A DNA stretch of 64,000 nucleotides, taken from assembly GCF_010501075.1 (NCBI RefSeq), contig NZ_QVMN01000003.1, positions 324,292 to 388,291 of the forward strand. The letters are read 5' to 3'. The position numbers and the translations under genes are program-made. Every line of letters starts with the position of its first letter. Within the stretch, counting starts at the first letter, position 1. Below are positions 27,602 through 36,764 of this stretch, piece by piece. Origin of the DNA: Dysgonomonas sp. 25. GTDB taxonomy: Bacteria > Bacteroidota > Bacteroidia > Bacteroidales > Dysgonomonadaceae. The notes beneath the pieces were generated by a model. It saw nothing but the letters and a program-made list of their open reading frames with translations. It was not told the DNA's origin and searched no databases.

Positions 27602-28968
27602 TCCTTTTTGCAGCGGACGGAGTAATAGGCTTGTTGCATAGATTGACTGCGAGAAATGCCCTGAAGTACAGAGCCACTGTTGACAGAGCGGTTTATTGCC
27701 ATTCCAGTTCCGAGAGCACTTGCTGTCCAAAAATTACTTCCATTGCCATAAGTATTAACTACACCGAAAGCGACTACACCTGCAAGTCGGGCGTCAAACC
27801 CTCCTGTCGATGCTGTTTTACTTGTCCCATTAGTGGGTATTCCGTTGACAGGTGTCGTTGATTTTATCGCTTCGCCATGACGACTGCCGCGATAACCAAA
27901 TGCATCTGTGTGACTCAATGTCACACCAATAGTTGCCGTGGAACTAAAAGTGCTGGTGTATAGGATTATTCCATTCTCGAGGTCAGTCCATTGACGGTCG
28001 CTGGGTAGGTGCCAGCCGTTAGGGCATACGCCTTGTATGCGGCTTCCTTCTTTTAATCCGCTTTGGTCAACATTTCCGGGGTCGGGAATTTGCCCTACGC
28101 CTGTTCCCATATTAATGGCGGCAGCCCAGTTGTACAACACTCCCAAAGTAGTACGGTTTGATGCCTGCAGGTCCGGATAGTTAATGTAGGGAATGCCGGT
28201 GACATGTGCTATGCTTTGAGTTATTGCCGCTCCATTAGGCATTGTTATGGCTCGCAGATTTTCTGCCATCCATACCCCGTCTTCGAGCGTCTGGTTGCCT
28301 AATATGGTTTCGGTACTAGGCGCACTTATTTTGCTCCCATCTTGTGCGCAACTGAGGTCGCGCGTTATTTCGTAAATGTCATCGCTATCGACATAACCTA
28401 CGTAAAAGCGGGAGTAATGATAGTTTTGTGGAGTATCATTCGGTCGGTTGTCCGTAAAAGTTCCGATATATCCCAGTGGGTAGTTTGATGCATTTTCTCC
28501 CAAGGTTGCCCACATCGGATCGGCTGGGTTGTTCGGGTTAAGATGAGTGAAGTTATAAAGTACTCTCGATGATAAGACTCGTTGTTCTCCCATTTTAGGG
28601 TAATCTGTAAGGGCTTGCCACTCCGTTCCGTCCCATAGGTGGATGCCCGGGCAAAAACGGGTGTTTGCGGAGGTTTCGTTTTTGCCGATATTATAGACGA
28701 TTAGCCCTACATGATCGTCCGGATCCAAGGTGCCACTCGTTAAACCCATTGTTTCGGCAAGGTCGGTTTTGGTTTTTATGTCTTTTAATTCTACGCGGGG
28801 AAGTCCCAGCCCTTTGGTAGACATCCCTTGATTGTCCATTTTTAAGTCGAGCAACGCCCCTTTGTTGGGTGCTTCTCCGCTCCCGATGGTTACTTGTCCA
28901 TGCATGCTGATTGTTGTTGTTAAGAAGGCTAATATGATAATAGCCTGTGTCAAGATTGTTCTTTTCAT
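27598..28968 (-). CDS. FISUMP-domain surface/secreted protein 3
   Basis: 456 aa. Signal peptide (MKRTILTQAIIILAF to MHGQ), whose DNA is almost identical to that of FISUMP protein 1. The N-terminal module (VTIGSGEAPN, ALLDLKMDN, STKGLGLPRV, GIHLWDGTEW) covers 25-140. The middle is much shorter than in proteins 1 and 2, and then the FISUMP domain with VLYNWAAA, CPNGWHLPSDRQW, NFWTAS and SVRCKKD follows. The shared ends with a different middle fit domain shuffling between paralogues. The last bases overlap cbpM on the other strand. Repeat leader 3 lies directly upstream. Confidence 0.86.
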   Translation of the reverse strand: MKRTILTQAIIILAFLTTTISMHGQVTIGSGEAPNKGALLDLKMDNQGMSTKGLGLPRVELKDIKTKTDLAETMGLTSGTLDPDDHVGLIVYNIGKNETSANTRFCPGIHLWDGTEWQALTDYPKMGEQRVLSSRVLYNFTHLNPNNPADPMWATLGENASNYPLGYIGTFTDNRPNDTPQNYHYSRFYVGYVDSDDIYEITRDLSCAQDGSKISAPSTETILGNQTLEDGVWMAENLRAITMPNGAAITQSIAHVTGIPYINYPDLQASNRTTLGVLYNWAAAINMGTGVGQIPDPGNVDQSGLKEGSRIQGVCPNGWHLPSDRQWTDLENGIILYTSTFSSTATIGVTLSHTDAFGYRGSRHGEAIKSTTPVNGIPTNGTSKTASTGGFDARLAGVVAFGVVNTYGNGSNFWTASALGTGMAINRSVNSGSVLQGISRSQSMQQAYYSVRCKKD

Positions 28969-29051
28969 AATAAAAAATAATTAGTTAATATGATAATGAG
29001 ATAATGTACTGATATATAGCTTTTAGCCGTTAGCTGATAGCTATTAGCTTT

Positions 29052-29079
29052 GTCATCCCGAGTGGATACGAGGGAGCTC
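29052..29079 (+). repeat. GTCATCCCGAG repeat in leader 3 (a)
   Basis: Nearly identical to 16575-16602, including the GGAGCTC end. Confidence 0.65.
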
Positions 29080-29258
29080 GCTGCGTTCTTACTAATTGCC
29101 TCCACTTTTAAGTGGAGGAACAAGAAGAGCAGGATCCAAGGGGCTTTAGCCAAATCCCTTTTGACTAAAGTCATCTCCTGAAAGATGCAATCATACCCAC
29201 GCCTTAAAAGACGTGGCAACATTAGGCTGTTATCCGTTGACTGCTTGCTGTTAACTTT

Positions 29259-29287
29259 GTCATCCCGAGCGAAGGCGAGGGATCTCC
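29259..29287 (+). repeat. GTCATCCCGAG repeat in leader 3 (b)
   Basis: GTCATCCCGAGCGAAGGCGAGG form; its CCCGAGC and GGCGAGGG parts give inverted symmetry. Confidence 0.65.
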
Positions 29288-29298
29288 TTCGTTTTTTG

Positions 29299-29368
29299 TG
29301 TAGGGGCAGACCTATGTGTCTGCCCGATATATCGGTTTGCGGGCGCACACCCAGGTGCGCCCCTATAA
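29299..29368. repeat. Two-hairpin palindromic element, copy 3
   Basis: Hairpin GGGCAGAC/GTCTGCCC with loop CTATGT and hairpin GGGCGCAC/GTGCGCCC with loop ACCCAG, inside TGTAGGGGC/GCCCCTATA ends. The first hairpin is identical to those in copies 2 and 4. Confidence 0.8.
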
Positions 29369-29384
29369 GGATTTCATTGTTCAC

Positions 29385-29714
29385 TGTTGACTGCTCACTG
29401 TTAACTGAAATATTGCCCCTCGCTCCCCCTCTCGCGGAGGGGGCTGGGGGGAGGTAGGTACGGCTGTCGCAGCCAGAAATACCCCTGACATTAACACAAG
29501 CATATTTTTTAGTAGACGAGTTACAAGTTACGAGTGACGAGTAGGGGCAAAGCCATACAACAATTCGCAAGTTATCTCTTGTAACTCGTAACTGTGCGAA
29601 GCACGAAGTAACTGCCCGTAGGGCGAAGTGACTTTTTTCTGAAAATTCTACACTGGAAATTTGGTAGTCTAAGAAATAATCGCTAAATTTTCGTGTGTGT
29701 GTGTGTGTGTGTGT
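29385..29714 (-). repeat. FISUMP leader core, copy 3 with (GT)11 tract
   Basis: About 255 bp (29385-29640) nearly identical to the cores of copies 1 and 2. The stretch next to the (GT)11 tract (29693-29714) has diverged. Confidence 0.85.
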
Positions 29715-29947
29715 ACGTAGATAACAGCATATACCATATTAGAATACAATATATTAACTATTAAAGTTGTCTTATTATCTCTGTTTTTTAGCACGATATT
29801 TGTGTTTTATAATACTGCAAAGGAATGCATTATTCCTTACACATGCAAGTTTTTTCTTATTCTCTTTTTGTTTTCTTCCTCCATGGCTCAATAAATTAGC
29901 TATCCTCCCTTTTCGTCCCATGTTAATAACTTTTTAGTAAAATTAAG

Positions 29948-29987
29948 TGGGGAAAAGTGGGGAAAAGTGTTTTATTTTATATCTTTA
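29948..29987 (+). promoter_or_regulatory. MraZ-type operator overlapping the division-cluster promoter
   Basis: TGGGG at 29948-29952 and again at 29958-29962, spaced by AAAAG, with a weak third TG at 29968. This matches the known MraZ operator of TGGGN boxes in a 10-bp period. A TATCTTTA -7-like box (29980-29987) follows, and the TGGGG boxes cover the place of its -33 element. Binding would therefore block RNA polymerase; autorepression is expected. Confidence 0.75.
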
Positions 29988-30027
29988 CGACATATTTTGG
30001 TTTATTGTATTAAAAAACAAACGGTTA

Positions 30028-30489
30028 ATGTTAAACTTTCTGGGCAATATCGAAGCAAAAATAGATGCAAAGGCGCGTGTCTTTGTGCCTGCCGCCTTCC
30101 GTAAGGTGCTGCAATCTTCGGCTCAGACAGTTTTGATATTACGCAAAGACTTGTTTCAGGACTGCCTCGTACTCTATCCCGAATCCGTTTGGGACGAAGT
30201 CGTGGAGCAGTTGCGTTCCCGCCTCAGTCAGTGGGATAAAGCACAACAACAGCTTTTCAGGCAGTTTGTTGCCGATGCCGAACGCTTGGAGATGGATGCC
30301 AATGGGCGCATACTTTTGCCCAAGCGTTGCATGCAGATGACCAATATCGCTTCGGATATTACCTTCCTCGGGGTGGGTGATACCATCGAACTATGGACGA
30401 GAGAGGCATTTGAGAAATCACTTATACCGGCCGAAGATTTCAGTCTTCGCATACAAGATTTAATGAACAACAATCCCGGAAGGGAATAA
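30028..30489 (+). CDS. mraZ: Transcriptional regulator MraZ
   Basis: 153 aa from the ATG at 30028; a longer open frame upstream would translate the promoter and operator. Two AbrB-like swapped-hairpin half-domains are visible, each with its core: AKIDAKARVFVPAAFR near 11-26 and EMDANGRILLPKR near 90-102. Family members form ring oligomers that bind TGGGN repeats before the cluster and repress it. Two such boxes lie 66-80 bp upstream. It is the first gene of the division and cell-wall cluster. Confidence 0.95.
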   Translation: MLNFLGNIEAKIDAKARVFVPAAFRKVLQSSAQTVLILRKDLFQDCLVLYPESVWDEVVEQLRSRLSQWDKAQQQLFRQFVADAERLEMDANGRILLPKRCMQMTNIASDITFLGVGDTIELWTREAFEKSLIPAEDFSLRIQDLMNNNPGRE

Positions 30490-30503
30490 AATTGCAAACG
30501 AGG

Positions 30504-31415
30504 ATGTCTGAAGTGTATCACATACCCGTACTGCTGAAAGAGAGTGTCGATGGTATGAATATCCATCCTGACAGTATCTGTGTCGACGTTACATTTGGCG
30601 GAGGAGGGCACTCGCGCGAAATATTATCCCGCTTAGGAAAAAAAGGGCATCTCTACTCGTTCGATCAGGATGAGGACGCCTTTTCCAATATCGAGCCCGA
30701 TGACAAATTTACGTTTGTCCACAGCAATTTCCGTTTCCTCAAGAACTTTATGCGTTACCACGAAGTAGAGGAAATTGATGCTGTATTGGCCGATTTGGGT
30801 GTTTCGTCCCATCACTTCGATGATTCGCAACGCGGCTTTTCGTTCCGCTTTGAGGACGAGAAGCTGGATATGCGCATGAATCAAAAAGGCAAGAAAACTG
30901 CCGCAGACATACTTAACACGTACACCGAAGAGCAATTGGCCGATGTTTTCTATCTCTATGGCGAACTGAAACAAGCCCGCCGCATAGCTTCGGCAATCGT
31001 TCGCGCGAGACAGGAAAAGCCTTTCGATAAGATAAGCGATTTGCTGGCAATCCTGTCGCCGTTGATGGGGAAAAGCGAAAAAGAAAAGAAAGTGCTGGCG
31101 CAGGCATTTCAGGCATTGCGCATCGAAGTGAATGAAGAAATGCAGACGCTGAAAGATATGCTCACCCAATCGCTGGAATTATTGAAGCAGGGAGGACGCA
31201 TATCGGTCATTACCTATCATTCGCTCGAGGACCGCTTGGTCAAGAACTTTTTCAAGACAGGTAACTTCGAAGGGAAGGTAGATAAAGACTTCTTCGGCAA
31301 TGTGAATACACCCTTCCGTCTGGTAAACAATAAGGTGATTGTTCCGTCCGACGAAGAACAGCAAAAAAATCCGCGTTCGCGTAGCGCCAAACTGCGTATT
31401 GCGGAAAAACTATAA
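30504..31415 (+). CDS. rsmH: 16S rRNA (cytosine-1402-N4)-methyltransferase
   Basis: 303 aa. I take the ATG at 30504 (MSEVYHIPVL, the usual family start) instead of the in-frame TTG 12 bp earlier. RsmH methylates N4 of C1402 in the ribosomal P site with S-adenosylmethionine. Visible are YHIPVLLKES at the N-terminus, the SAM motif FGGGGHS (about 31-37), DLGVSSHHFD near 104-113, RGFSFR near 117-122 and the C-terminal TYHSLEDRLVK. It is always next to mraZ in this cluster. Confidence 0.96.
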   Translation: MSEVYHIPVLLKESVDGMNIHPDSICVDVTFGGGGHSREILSRLGKKGHLYSFDQDEDAFSNIEPDDKFTFVHSNFRFLKNFMRYHEVEEIDAVLADLGVSSHHFDDSQRGFSFRFEDEKLDMRMNQKGKKTAADILNTYTEEQLADVFYLYGELKQARRIASAIVRARQEKPFDKISDLLAILSPLMGKSEKEKKVLAQAFQALRIEVNEEMQTLKDMLTQSLELLKQGGRISVITYHSLEDRLVKNFFKTGNFEGKVDKDFFGNVNTPFRLVNNKVIVPSDEEQQKNPRSRSAKLRIAEKL

Positions 31416-31420
31416 GGGCA

Positions 31421-31747
31421 ATGAAAGCGAAAGAGGTAAAAAAGAAGTTTATGCATATTGTCGGCGGTTCGGTGCTGGCAGAAGACTTTGTGACCAAAAA
31501 CATCCGCTTCATCATTGTCATTTTCGTCATTCTGGTATTCTATATCAGCAATCGTTATAGTTGCATCGAAAAGCAATCCAAGATAGAATCGTTGCAGCGG
31601 GAACTGAAAGATGCCAAATACGAATCGCTCACCATATCCGCCAAGCTGATAAGCGTCAGCCGCGAAACACGGGTGAACGAACTGATAAAGAAAAACGAAT
31701 TGGAATTGGAACGGACAAAAGAGCCGGTATATAAAATAAAAAAATAA
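31421..31747 (+). CDS. ftsL: FtsL-like division protein
   Basis: 108 aa bitopic membrane protein. A short cytoplasmic N-terminus, one transmembrane helix (about 29-46, FIIVIFVILVFYI) and a periplasmic coiled coil (about 50-95, with heptads through KIESLQRELKDAKYESL). This topology, its length and its place between rsmH and ftsI identify it as FtsL, the partner of FtsB and FtsQ in activating septal peptidoglycan synthesis. Sequence conservation in FtsL is always low, so the call rests on topology and position. It ends 3 bp before ftsI. Confidence 0.88.
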   Translation: MKAKEVKKKFMHIVGGSVLAEDFVTKNIRFIIVIFVILVFYISNRYSCIEKQSKIESLQRELKDAKYESLTISAKLISVSRETRVNELIKKNELELERTKEPVYKIKK

Positions 31748-31750
31748 GCA

Positions 31751-33961
31751 ATGTCCACCAAGAAGAAAAGTAATAAGACAAAAAATGCCGCAATCGGTCG
31801 TTATGGCTGGGTTGTGCTGTTTATGTCCGTTGTTTTCGTCTTGATTATCGTATGGATATTCCGCACCAAATATATCGAAGGGCCTCAATGGCGCGAATTA
31901 GGCCGTCAGGCTATTATGACCAGCGACCGCGAAGTGCGCCCCAACCGGGGTAATATCTATGCCGACGACGGGCGATTGCTGGCTACGAGCGAACCACTTT
32001 ATGGCATATACGTCGATTTCATGTCCGAAGGGATTAAGAAAGACACCCTGATGAAATACGTCGAGCCCCTTTCGAAGGAACTGGCAAAGCGCTACCCACA
32101 ACGTTCGGCAGCCCAATACAAAAAAATATTTATGGATGGCTGGGCGCAGAGCCGCAAAGACATTGCCGAGATAGAAAAAATAAAAAAGGCAGGTTCAGAC
32201 AAAAAATACCGTCCCAAGAGCCGCTATATACGCATCATTCCCCGCGACATCAACTACCTCGAATTGAAGGAACTGCGCCGGTTGCCTTACTTCAGTCAGC
32301 GGACAAACCGCAGCGGTATGATTGCCGAAGAAAAGACGATGCGCTCGAAACCCTACGGGGCATTAGCCGGACGCACGGTAGGAGATATTTACAAAGATTA
32401 TAAGATGGGTGCGCGTAGCGGCATCGAATTGAAATACGATTCGCTATTGCGGGGCGAGCCGGGCGTAAAAACCCGTCAACGCGTGAGCGGACGATGGATA
32501 GACGTTATCCAGCAAGAACCGGTAGACGGATTAGATATAAAAACGACGCTGAATGTCGATGTGCAGGATTTGGCCGAACAGGCACTGAAAAAGAAACTGA
32601 TAGAACTGAAAGCCGAATCGGGTACGGCCATCGTGATGGAAACCGAAACGGGCGAAATAAAAGCCCTCGTCAATCTCGACCGATTATCGGAAGGCGTCTA
32701 TGCCGAAGGCAATCCGAATGCCTTTTCGTATATGTCCGAACCGGGGTCGACGTTCAAAACCATTTCGCTGATGATAGCGCTCGAAGACGGTGTTGTCACT
32801 CCCGAAGAAGAAATATATGTCGGTAAAGGCTTGTTCGATTATAACAAGCGCACCATTCGCGACCACGACTGGCGCAAAGGGGTGGAGAAAGGAAACATAA
32901 CCGTTGCCAAAGGGATGTATACCTCGTCTAATGTGCTTGTTGCCAAAATGATATTGAAAGGATACGAAAGCAACCCGAAAAAATATGTACAGCGTATACA
33001 CGATTTAGGATTGGCTAAAAAGCTGACGTGGGATGTGCCCTTACAAGGTCGTGAAGGGACTTCATACATCCGCTTCCCCGACGATAAGGATAACCCTTTT
33101 TCGAAAGTGACTTTGCCTTGGATGTCTTTCGGCTACGAGACACAATTGCCGCCTATCTATGTATTGATGTTCTACAATGGCATTGCAAACAATGGCAAGA
33201 TGATAAAGCCTTATCTCACTAAGGCGATTATGAAAAACGGCTCGGTGGAGGAAGAATTCGAGGCGGAAGTTATCAATCCGTCGTTATGCTCCGAAAAGAC
33301 GCTGAAACAAGTGCAGGATATTCTTCGCGGAGTAGTGACCGACGGAACAGCCAAAGCCGTAAACTCCAAATACTTCGACATTTCGGGTAAAACGGGTACT
33401 GCCATGATTGCCTCCAAAGGGGGATATGACGGTGGCTATTATGTCTCTTTCTGCGGATATTATCCGTCCGAAAAACCAAAATATACCTGTTTTGTCGGCA
33501 TACGCCGTCCGCAGGGAAGTCCTTCGGGTGGATTGATGCCCGGAGCGGTTTTCAAGGAGATAGCCGAAGGCATGTATGTGCGCAATATCGGCGAAAACCC
33601 GATTGCCTCGCCTGCTCCGGCTGATACCATTCACCCGTTCCTGCCGAAAGTGAAAAAAGGCATGTACGCCAATACGCGAATCGTATTGGACGAACTCGAC
33701 CAGAAATACGCTTCGGCAGCGAAAAGCGCTGAATGGATAGAGGCAAAATCGTTAGAGGATAAGTTGCAACTGGAAGCAGTCGCTTACGAAGAAAATGTTA
33801 TGCCCGACGTGAAAGGGATGGGTGCGCGCGATGCACTTTATCTGTTAGAAAATATGAACCTGAAAGTGAAACTCGCGGGTGCGGGCAAGGTGGCGGAGCA
33901 ATCCATAGCACCCGGAACAAAGATTGCGCGGGGTTCACTGGTTACGATACAATTAAAATAA
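31751..33961 (+). CDS. ftsI: Septal peptidoglycan transpeptidase (PBP3) with PASTA domain
   Basis: 736 aa. One N-terminal membrane helix (about 16-37), a pedestal domain (about 55-250), and the penicillin-binding transpeptidase domain with nucleophile Ser333 in S-T-F-K, the SSN triad near 392-394 and KTG near 547-549. One PASTA domain ends the protein (about 680-736, starting MPDVKGMGARDALYLLE). FtsI crosslinks septal peptidoglycan together with FtsW. A C-terminal PASTA domain is common in Bacteroidota PBPs and absent from E. coli FtsI. Confidence 0.96.
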   Translation: MSTKKKSNKTKNAAIGRYGWVVLFMSVVFVLIIVWIFRTKYIEGPQWRELGRQAIMTSDREVRPNRGNIYADDGRLLATSEPLYGIYVDFMSEGIKKDTLMKYVEPLSKELAKRYPQRSAAQYKKIFMDGWAQSRKDIAEIEKIKKAGSDKKYRPKSRYIRIIPRDINYLELKELRRLPYFSQRTNRSGMIAEEKTMRSKPYGALAGRTVGDIYKDYKMGARSGIELKYDSLLRGEPGVKTRQRVSGRWIDVIQQEPVDGLDIKTTLNVDVQDLAEQALKKKLIELKAESGTAIVMETETGEIKALVNLDRLSEGVYAEGNPNAFSYMSEPGSTFKTISLMIALEDGVVTPEEEIYVGKGLFDYNKRTIRDHDWRKGVEKGNITVAKGMYTSSNVLVAKMILKGYESNPKKYVQRIHDLGLAKKLTWDVPLQGREGTSYIRFPDDKDNPFSKVTLPWMSFGYETQLPPIYVLMFYNGIANNGKMIKPYLTKAIMKNGSVEEEFEAEVINPSLCSEKTLKQVQDILRGVVTDGTAKAVNSKYFDISGKTGTAMIASKGGYDGGYYVSFCGYYPSEKPKYTCFVGIRRPQGSPSGGLMPGAVFKEIAEGMYVRNIGENPIASPAPADTIHPFLPKVKKGMYANTRIVLDELDQKYASAAKSAEWIEAKSLEDKLQLEAVAYEENVMPDVKGMGARDALYLLENMNLKVKLAGAGKVAEQSIAPGTKIARGSLVTIQLK

Positions 33962-33973
33962 AAAGGAGCCATT

Positions 33974-35425
33974 ATGAGATTAGAGGAACTGTTGAAAGAT
34001 GTTGACGTGGTAGGAATCAAAGGAGATAAAGACTTTGATGTGAAGGCTATTTGTACCGATTCTCGCAAGGCTGTCGAAGGCGCTCTTTTTATCGCTATAA
34101 AAGGGGTACAGGTAGACGGTCATCACTATATAGATAATGCCCTCGGTTTGGGGGCGAAAGTTGTCGTTCACGACGAGCCGTTGGAAGCCGAAAAGAACGG
34201 CATCACTTATGTGCAGGTGAAACATTCGGCCGATGCTGCTGGAAAGATTGCGACACACTGGTATGGCAATCCGACCAGTAAGTTGAAGTTAGTCGGCGTC
34301 ACAGGGACGAACGGAAAAACCACCACGGCAACCCTGCTCTATAATATGTTCCGCAAACTCGGATATAAGGCCGGATTACTTTCTACCGTTGCCAATTATA
34401 TCGAAGATAAAGTTTTCCATGCTACGCAAACCACGCCCGACCCGCTGACATTGAACGAGATGCTGGCGAAGATGGTCGATGCCGGTTGCGACTATGCCTT
34501 TATGGAAGTCAGCTCGCATGCCGTACATCAGAAGCGTATCAGCGGATTGACTTTTGCAGGAGGGATTTTCACGAATCTCACGCAAGACCATCTTGACTAT
34601 CACAAAACGATGGACGAGTATCTGAAAGCTAAAAAGCAATTCTTCGACGAGCTACCTGCTACTGCTTTTGCGCTCACCAATAGCGACGACAAAAACGGCA
34701 TGGTGATGCTCCAGAATACCAAAGCCAAGAAACATACCTATGCCGTAAAAAGCATGGCAGACTATAAAGCCCGCATCATCGAGAAGCATTTCGACGGGAC
34801 GGGTATCGAAATCAACGGCAAAGAAGTACAGGTACAGTTTGTCGGCGTATTCAATGTCTACAACCTGTTAGCCGTATATGGTGCAGCCAACCTGCTCGGG
34901 CAAAAAGCGGAAGATATTCTACTTGTCCTCAGTACGCTGAAATCCGTCTCGGGACGCTTCCAGCCATTGCGTTCGCCGGAAGGCTATACCGCTATTGTCG
35001 ATTATGCGCATACCCCTGACGCTTTGACAAATGTCTTGGAGGCTATCCACGAAGTATTGAACGGCGAAGGCAAGGTGATAACCGTTGTCGGCTGCGGTGG
35101 AAACCGCGACAAGACCAAGCGCCCGATTATGGCGCGTGAGGCTGTCCGGTTGAGCGACCAAGTGATACTGACATCCGACAATCCGCGCTTCGAAGAACCG
35201 CAAGCCATTATCAACGATATGGAAGATGGCCTGAATAGCGAGCAGATGAAGAAAACGCTTTCCATTGCAGACCGGAAACAAGCCATCAAAACCGCTTGCC
35301 GTCTGGCTCAGAAAGGCGATGTGATTCTTGTTGCAGGGAAAGGTCACGAAGATTATCAGGACATCAAAGGAGTAAAACATCATTTCGACGATAGTGAAGT
35401 GATTGCCAATATATTTAAGGACTAA
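33974..35425 (+). CDS. murE: UDP-MurNAc-tripeptide synthetase
   Basis: Adds the third amino acid to UDP-MurNAc-L-Ala-D-Glu, using ATP. It is 483 aa. The ATP loop GTNGKTTT is at about 110-117, the substrate-binding [11 protein letters not shown] near 150-160, and the C-terminal SDNPRFEEP near 396-404. The DNPR motif is the signature of meso-diaminopimelate-adding enzymes, so the cell wall is predicted to be DAP-type. It lies 12 bp behind ftsI. Confidence 0.96.
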   Translation: MRLEELLKDVDVVGIKGDKDFDVKAICTDSRKAVEGALFIAIKGVQVDGHHYIDNALGLGAKVVVHDEPLEAEKNGITYVQVKHSADAAGKIATHWYGNPTSKLKLVGVTGTNGKTTTATLLYNMFRKLGYKAGLLSTVANYIEDKVFHATQTTPDPLTLNEMLAKMVDAGCDYAFMEVSSHAVHQKRISGLTFAGGIFTNLTQDHLDYHKTMDEYLKAKKQFFDELPATAFALTNSDDKNGMVMLQNTKAKKHTYAVKSMADYKARIIEKHFDGTGIEINGKEVQVQFVGVFNVYNLLAVYGAANLLGQKAEDILLVLSTLKSVSGRFQPLRSPEGYTAIVDYAHTPDALTNVLEAIHEVLNGEGKVITVVGCGGNRDKTKRPIMAREAVRLSDQVILTSDNPRFEEPQAIINDMEDGLNSEQMKKTLSIADRKQAIKTACRLAQKGDVILVAGKGHEDYQDIKGVKHHFDDSEVIANIFKD

Positions 35426-35442
35426 GATAAAATCAAGAAAGA

Positions 35443-36702
35443 ATGCTATATTACCTATTTGATTGGTTAAACGAACTGAATTTCCCCGGCGCTGGACTTT
35501 TCCAGTACGTATCCTTCCGTGCCGCGATGGCGATTATCCTCTCGCTGATGATTTCTACGATTATCGGCCGGCGCATTATCGACAAACTGCAAAAGATGCA
35601 AATCGGCGAGACGATTCGCGATTTAGGGCTCGAAGGACAGATGAGCAAACGCGGGACGCCTACGATGGGGGGGCTTATTATCATCATCTCCATTCTGGTG
35701 CCTGTCTTGCTTTGCTGCAAGCTGCATAACGTCTACATCATACTGATGGTGGTGACGACTATCTGGCTCGGAATGCTCGGTTTCTTGGATGATTATATCA
35801 AGCTGAAAAGAGACAAAGAAGGGCTTCGCGGAAAATTCAAAATTGTCGCTCAAATCGGATTGGGATTGATTGTCGGGCTTACTCTTTATCTTAGCCCCGA
35901 TGTGATGATAAAAGAAAACATCGAAGTCCGTAATGCCGATGGCACGCTGGAGCGGGTGACCTATGTCGCCGAAGGCGTGAAGTCTACGCAGACGACAATC
36001 CCGTTTGTCAAAAATAACAACCTGAATTACGAATCCTTTACTTCATTTTTGGGTGATTATGCCGAACCGGCAGCATGGATATTGTTTGTCGTCATCACGA
36101 TTTTCATCGTCACGGCTGTATCCAATGGCTCAAATCTGACGGACGGATTAGATGGCTTGGCGGCGGGATCGTCCGCCATCATAGGGGCGACGCTCGGAGT
36201 GTTGGCATATGTCTCGGGGCACATCCAGTTTGCCGCTTACCTCAATATCATGTTTATCCCGGGAAGTGAAGAGTTGGTAATATTTGCCGCAGCCTTTATC
36301 GGTGCGCTGATAGGCTTCCTCTGGTACAATGCCTATCCCGCGCAGGTCTTTATGGGCGATACGGGTAGCTTGACGATAGGCGGTATTATTGCCGTGTTCG
36401 CTATCATCATCCATAAAGAGCTCTTGCTGCCTATCTTGTGTGGTATCTTCTTTATCGAGAGCCTTTCGGTGATGATGCAGGTTTTCTATTTCAAATATAC
36501 CAAAAAACGCTATGGCGAAGGCAAGCGCATCTTCAAGATGACGCCTTTGCACCATCATTTCCAGAAAGCGGGAAATGCGGGCATTGCAGCTAAATTTCAA
36601 CGTCCGATTATTCCGCTACCCGAATCGAAGATTGTGACACGCTTCTGGATTATCGGGGCAATTCTGGCGGTAATTACGTTGGCAACATTGAAGATACGAT
36701 AA
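35443..36702 (+). CDS. mraY: Phospho-MurNAc-pentapeptide translocase
   Basis: Ten-helix inner-membrane enzyme that transfers phospho-MurNAc-pentapeptide to undecaprenyl phosphate, giving lipid I. It is 419 aa, about 60 longer than E. coli MraY. The extra part is an extramembrane insertion around residues 150-200 ([17 protein letters not shown]), typical of Bacteroidota. Conserved motifs: GTPTMGG near 72-78, FLDDYIKL near 114-121, [10 protein letters not shown] near 231-240, FMGDTGSL near 303-310 and the histidines of MTPLHHHFQ near 366-374. Confidence 0.96.
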   Translation: MLYYLFDWLNELNFPGAGLFQYVSFRAAMAIILSLMISTIIGRRIIDKLQKMQIGETIRDLGLEGQMSKRGTPTMGGLIIIISILVPVLLCCKLHNVYIILMVVTTIWLGMLGFLDDYIKLKRDKEGLRGKFKIVAQIGLGLIVGLTLYLSPDVMIKENIEVRNADGTLERVTYVAEGVKSTQTTIPFVKNNNLNYESFTSFLGDYAEPAAWILFVVITIFIVTAVSNGSNLTDGLDGLAAGSSAIIGATLGVLAYVSGHIQFAAYLNIMFIPGSEELVIFAAAFIGALIGFLWYNAYPAQVFMGDTGSLTIGGIIAVFAIIIHKELLLPILCGIFFIESLSVMMQVFYFKYTKKRYGEGKRIFKMTPLHHHFQKAGNAGIAAKFQRPIIPLPESKIVTRFWIIGAILAVITLATLKIR

Positions 36703-36706
36703 AATA

Positions 36707-36748
36707 GTTACAAGTTACTGCGCCCTACGGGCAGTTGCGAGTTACAAG
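36707..36748. repeat. GTTAC / GCCC palindromic repeat between mraY and murD
   Basis: GTTACAAGTTACTGCGCCC, TAC and GGGCAGTTGCGAGTTACAAG form a palindrome around GCCCTACGGGC. The same unit occurs in all three FISUMP leaders (about 16920-16980, 21885-21945, 29570-29632) and at 14407-14460. Confidence 0.75.
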
Positions 36749-36764
36749 AAATATACGAAGAAAG

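Larger units (their letters stand above)
28969..29825 (-). promoter_or_regulatory. Repeat-built leader 3 of FISUMP gene 3
   Basis: Read on the minus strand from the far end: a TTCCTTTG box (29818-29825), an AT-rich block sharing AATATATTGTATT with leader 1, a (GT)11 tract (29693-29714), the shared core (29385-29640), a two-hairpin element (29299-29368), two GTCATCCCGAG repeats (29259-29287, 29052-29079) and a TTAGC-rich repeat (about 29011-29046). A TTG at 29570 opens a frame that runs to a TGA overlapping the FISUMP ATG (ATGA at 28965-28968). No independent gene is credible here. Confidence 0.65.

Noticed and set aside
28965-29570. 201-codon frame in leader 3 as a protein-coding gene
   Set aside because: Same reason; it is the homologous repeat-derived frame.
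29938-30027. Extended N-terminus of MraZ starting at 29947
   Set aside because: The extra 27 codons would cover the TGGGG operator and the -7 box. The ATG at 30028 gives the family N-terminus.
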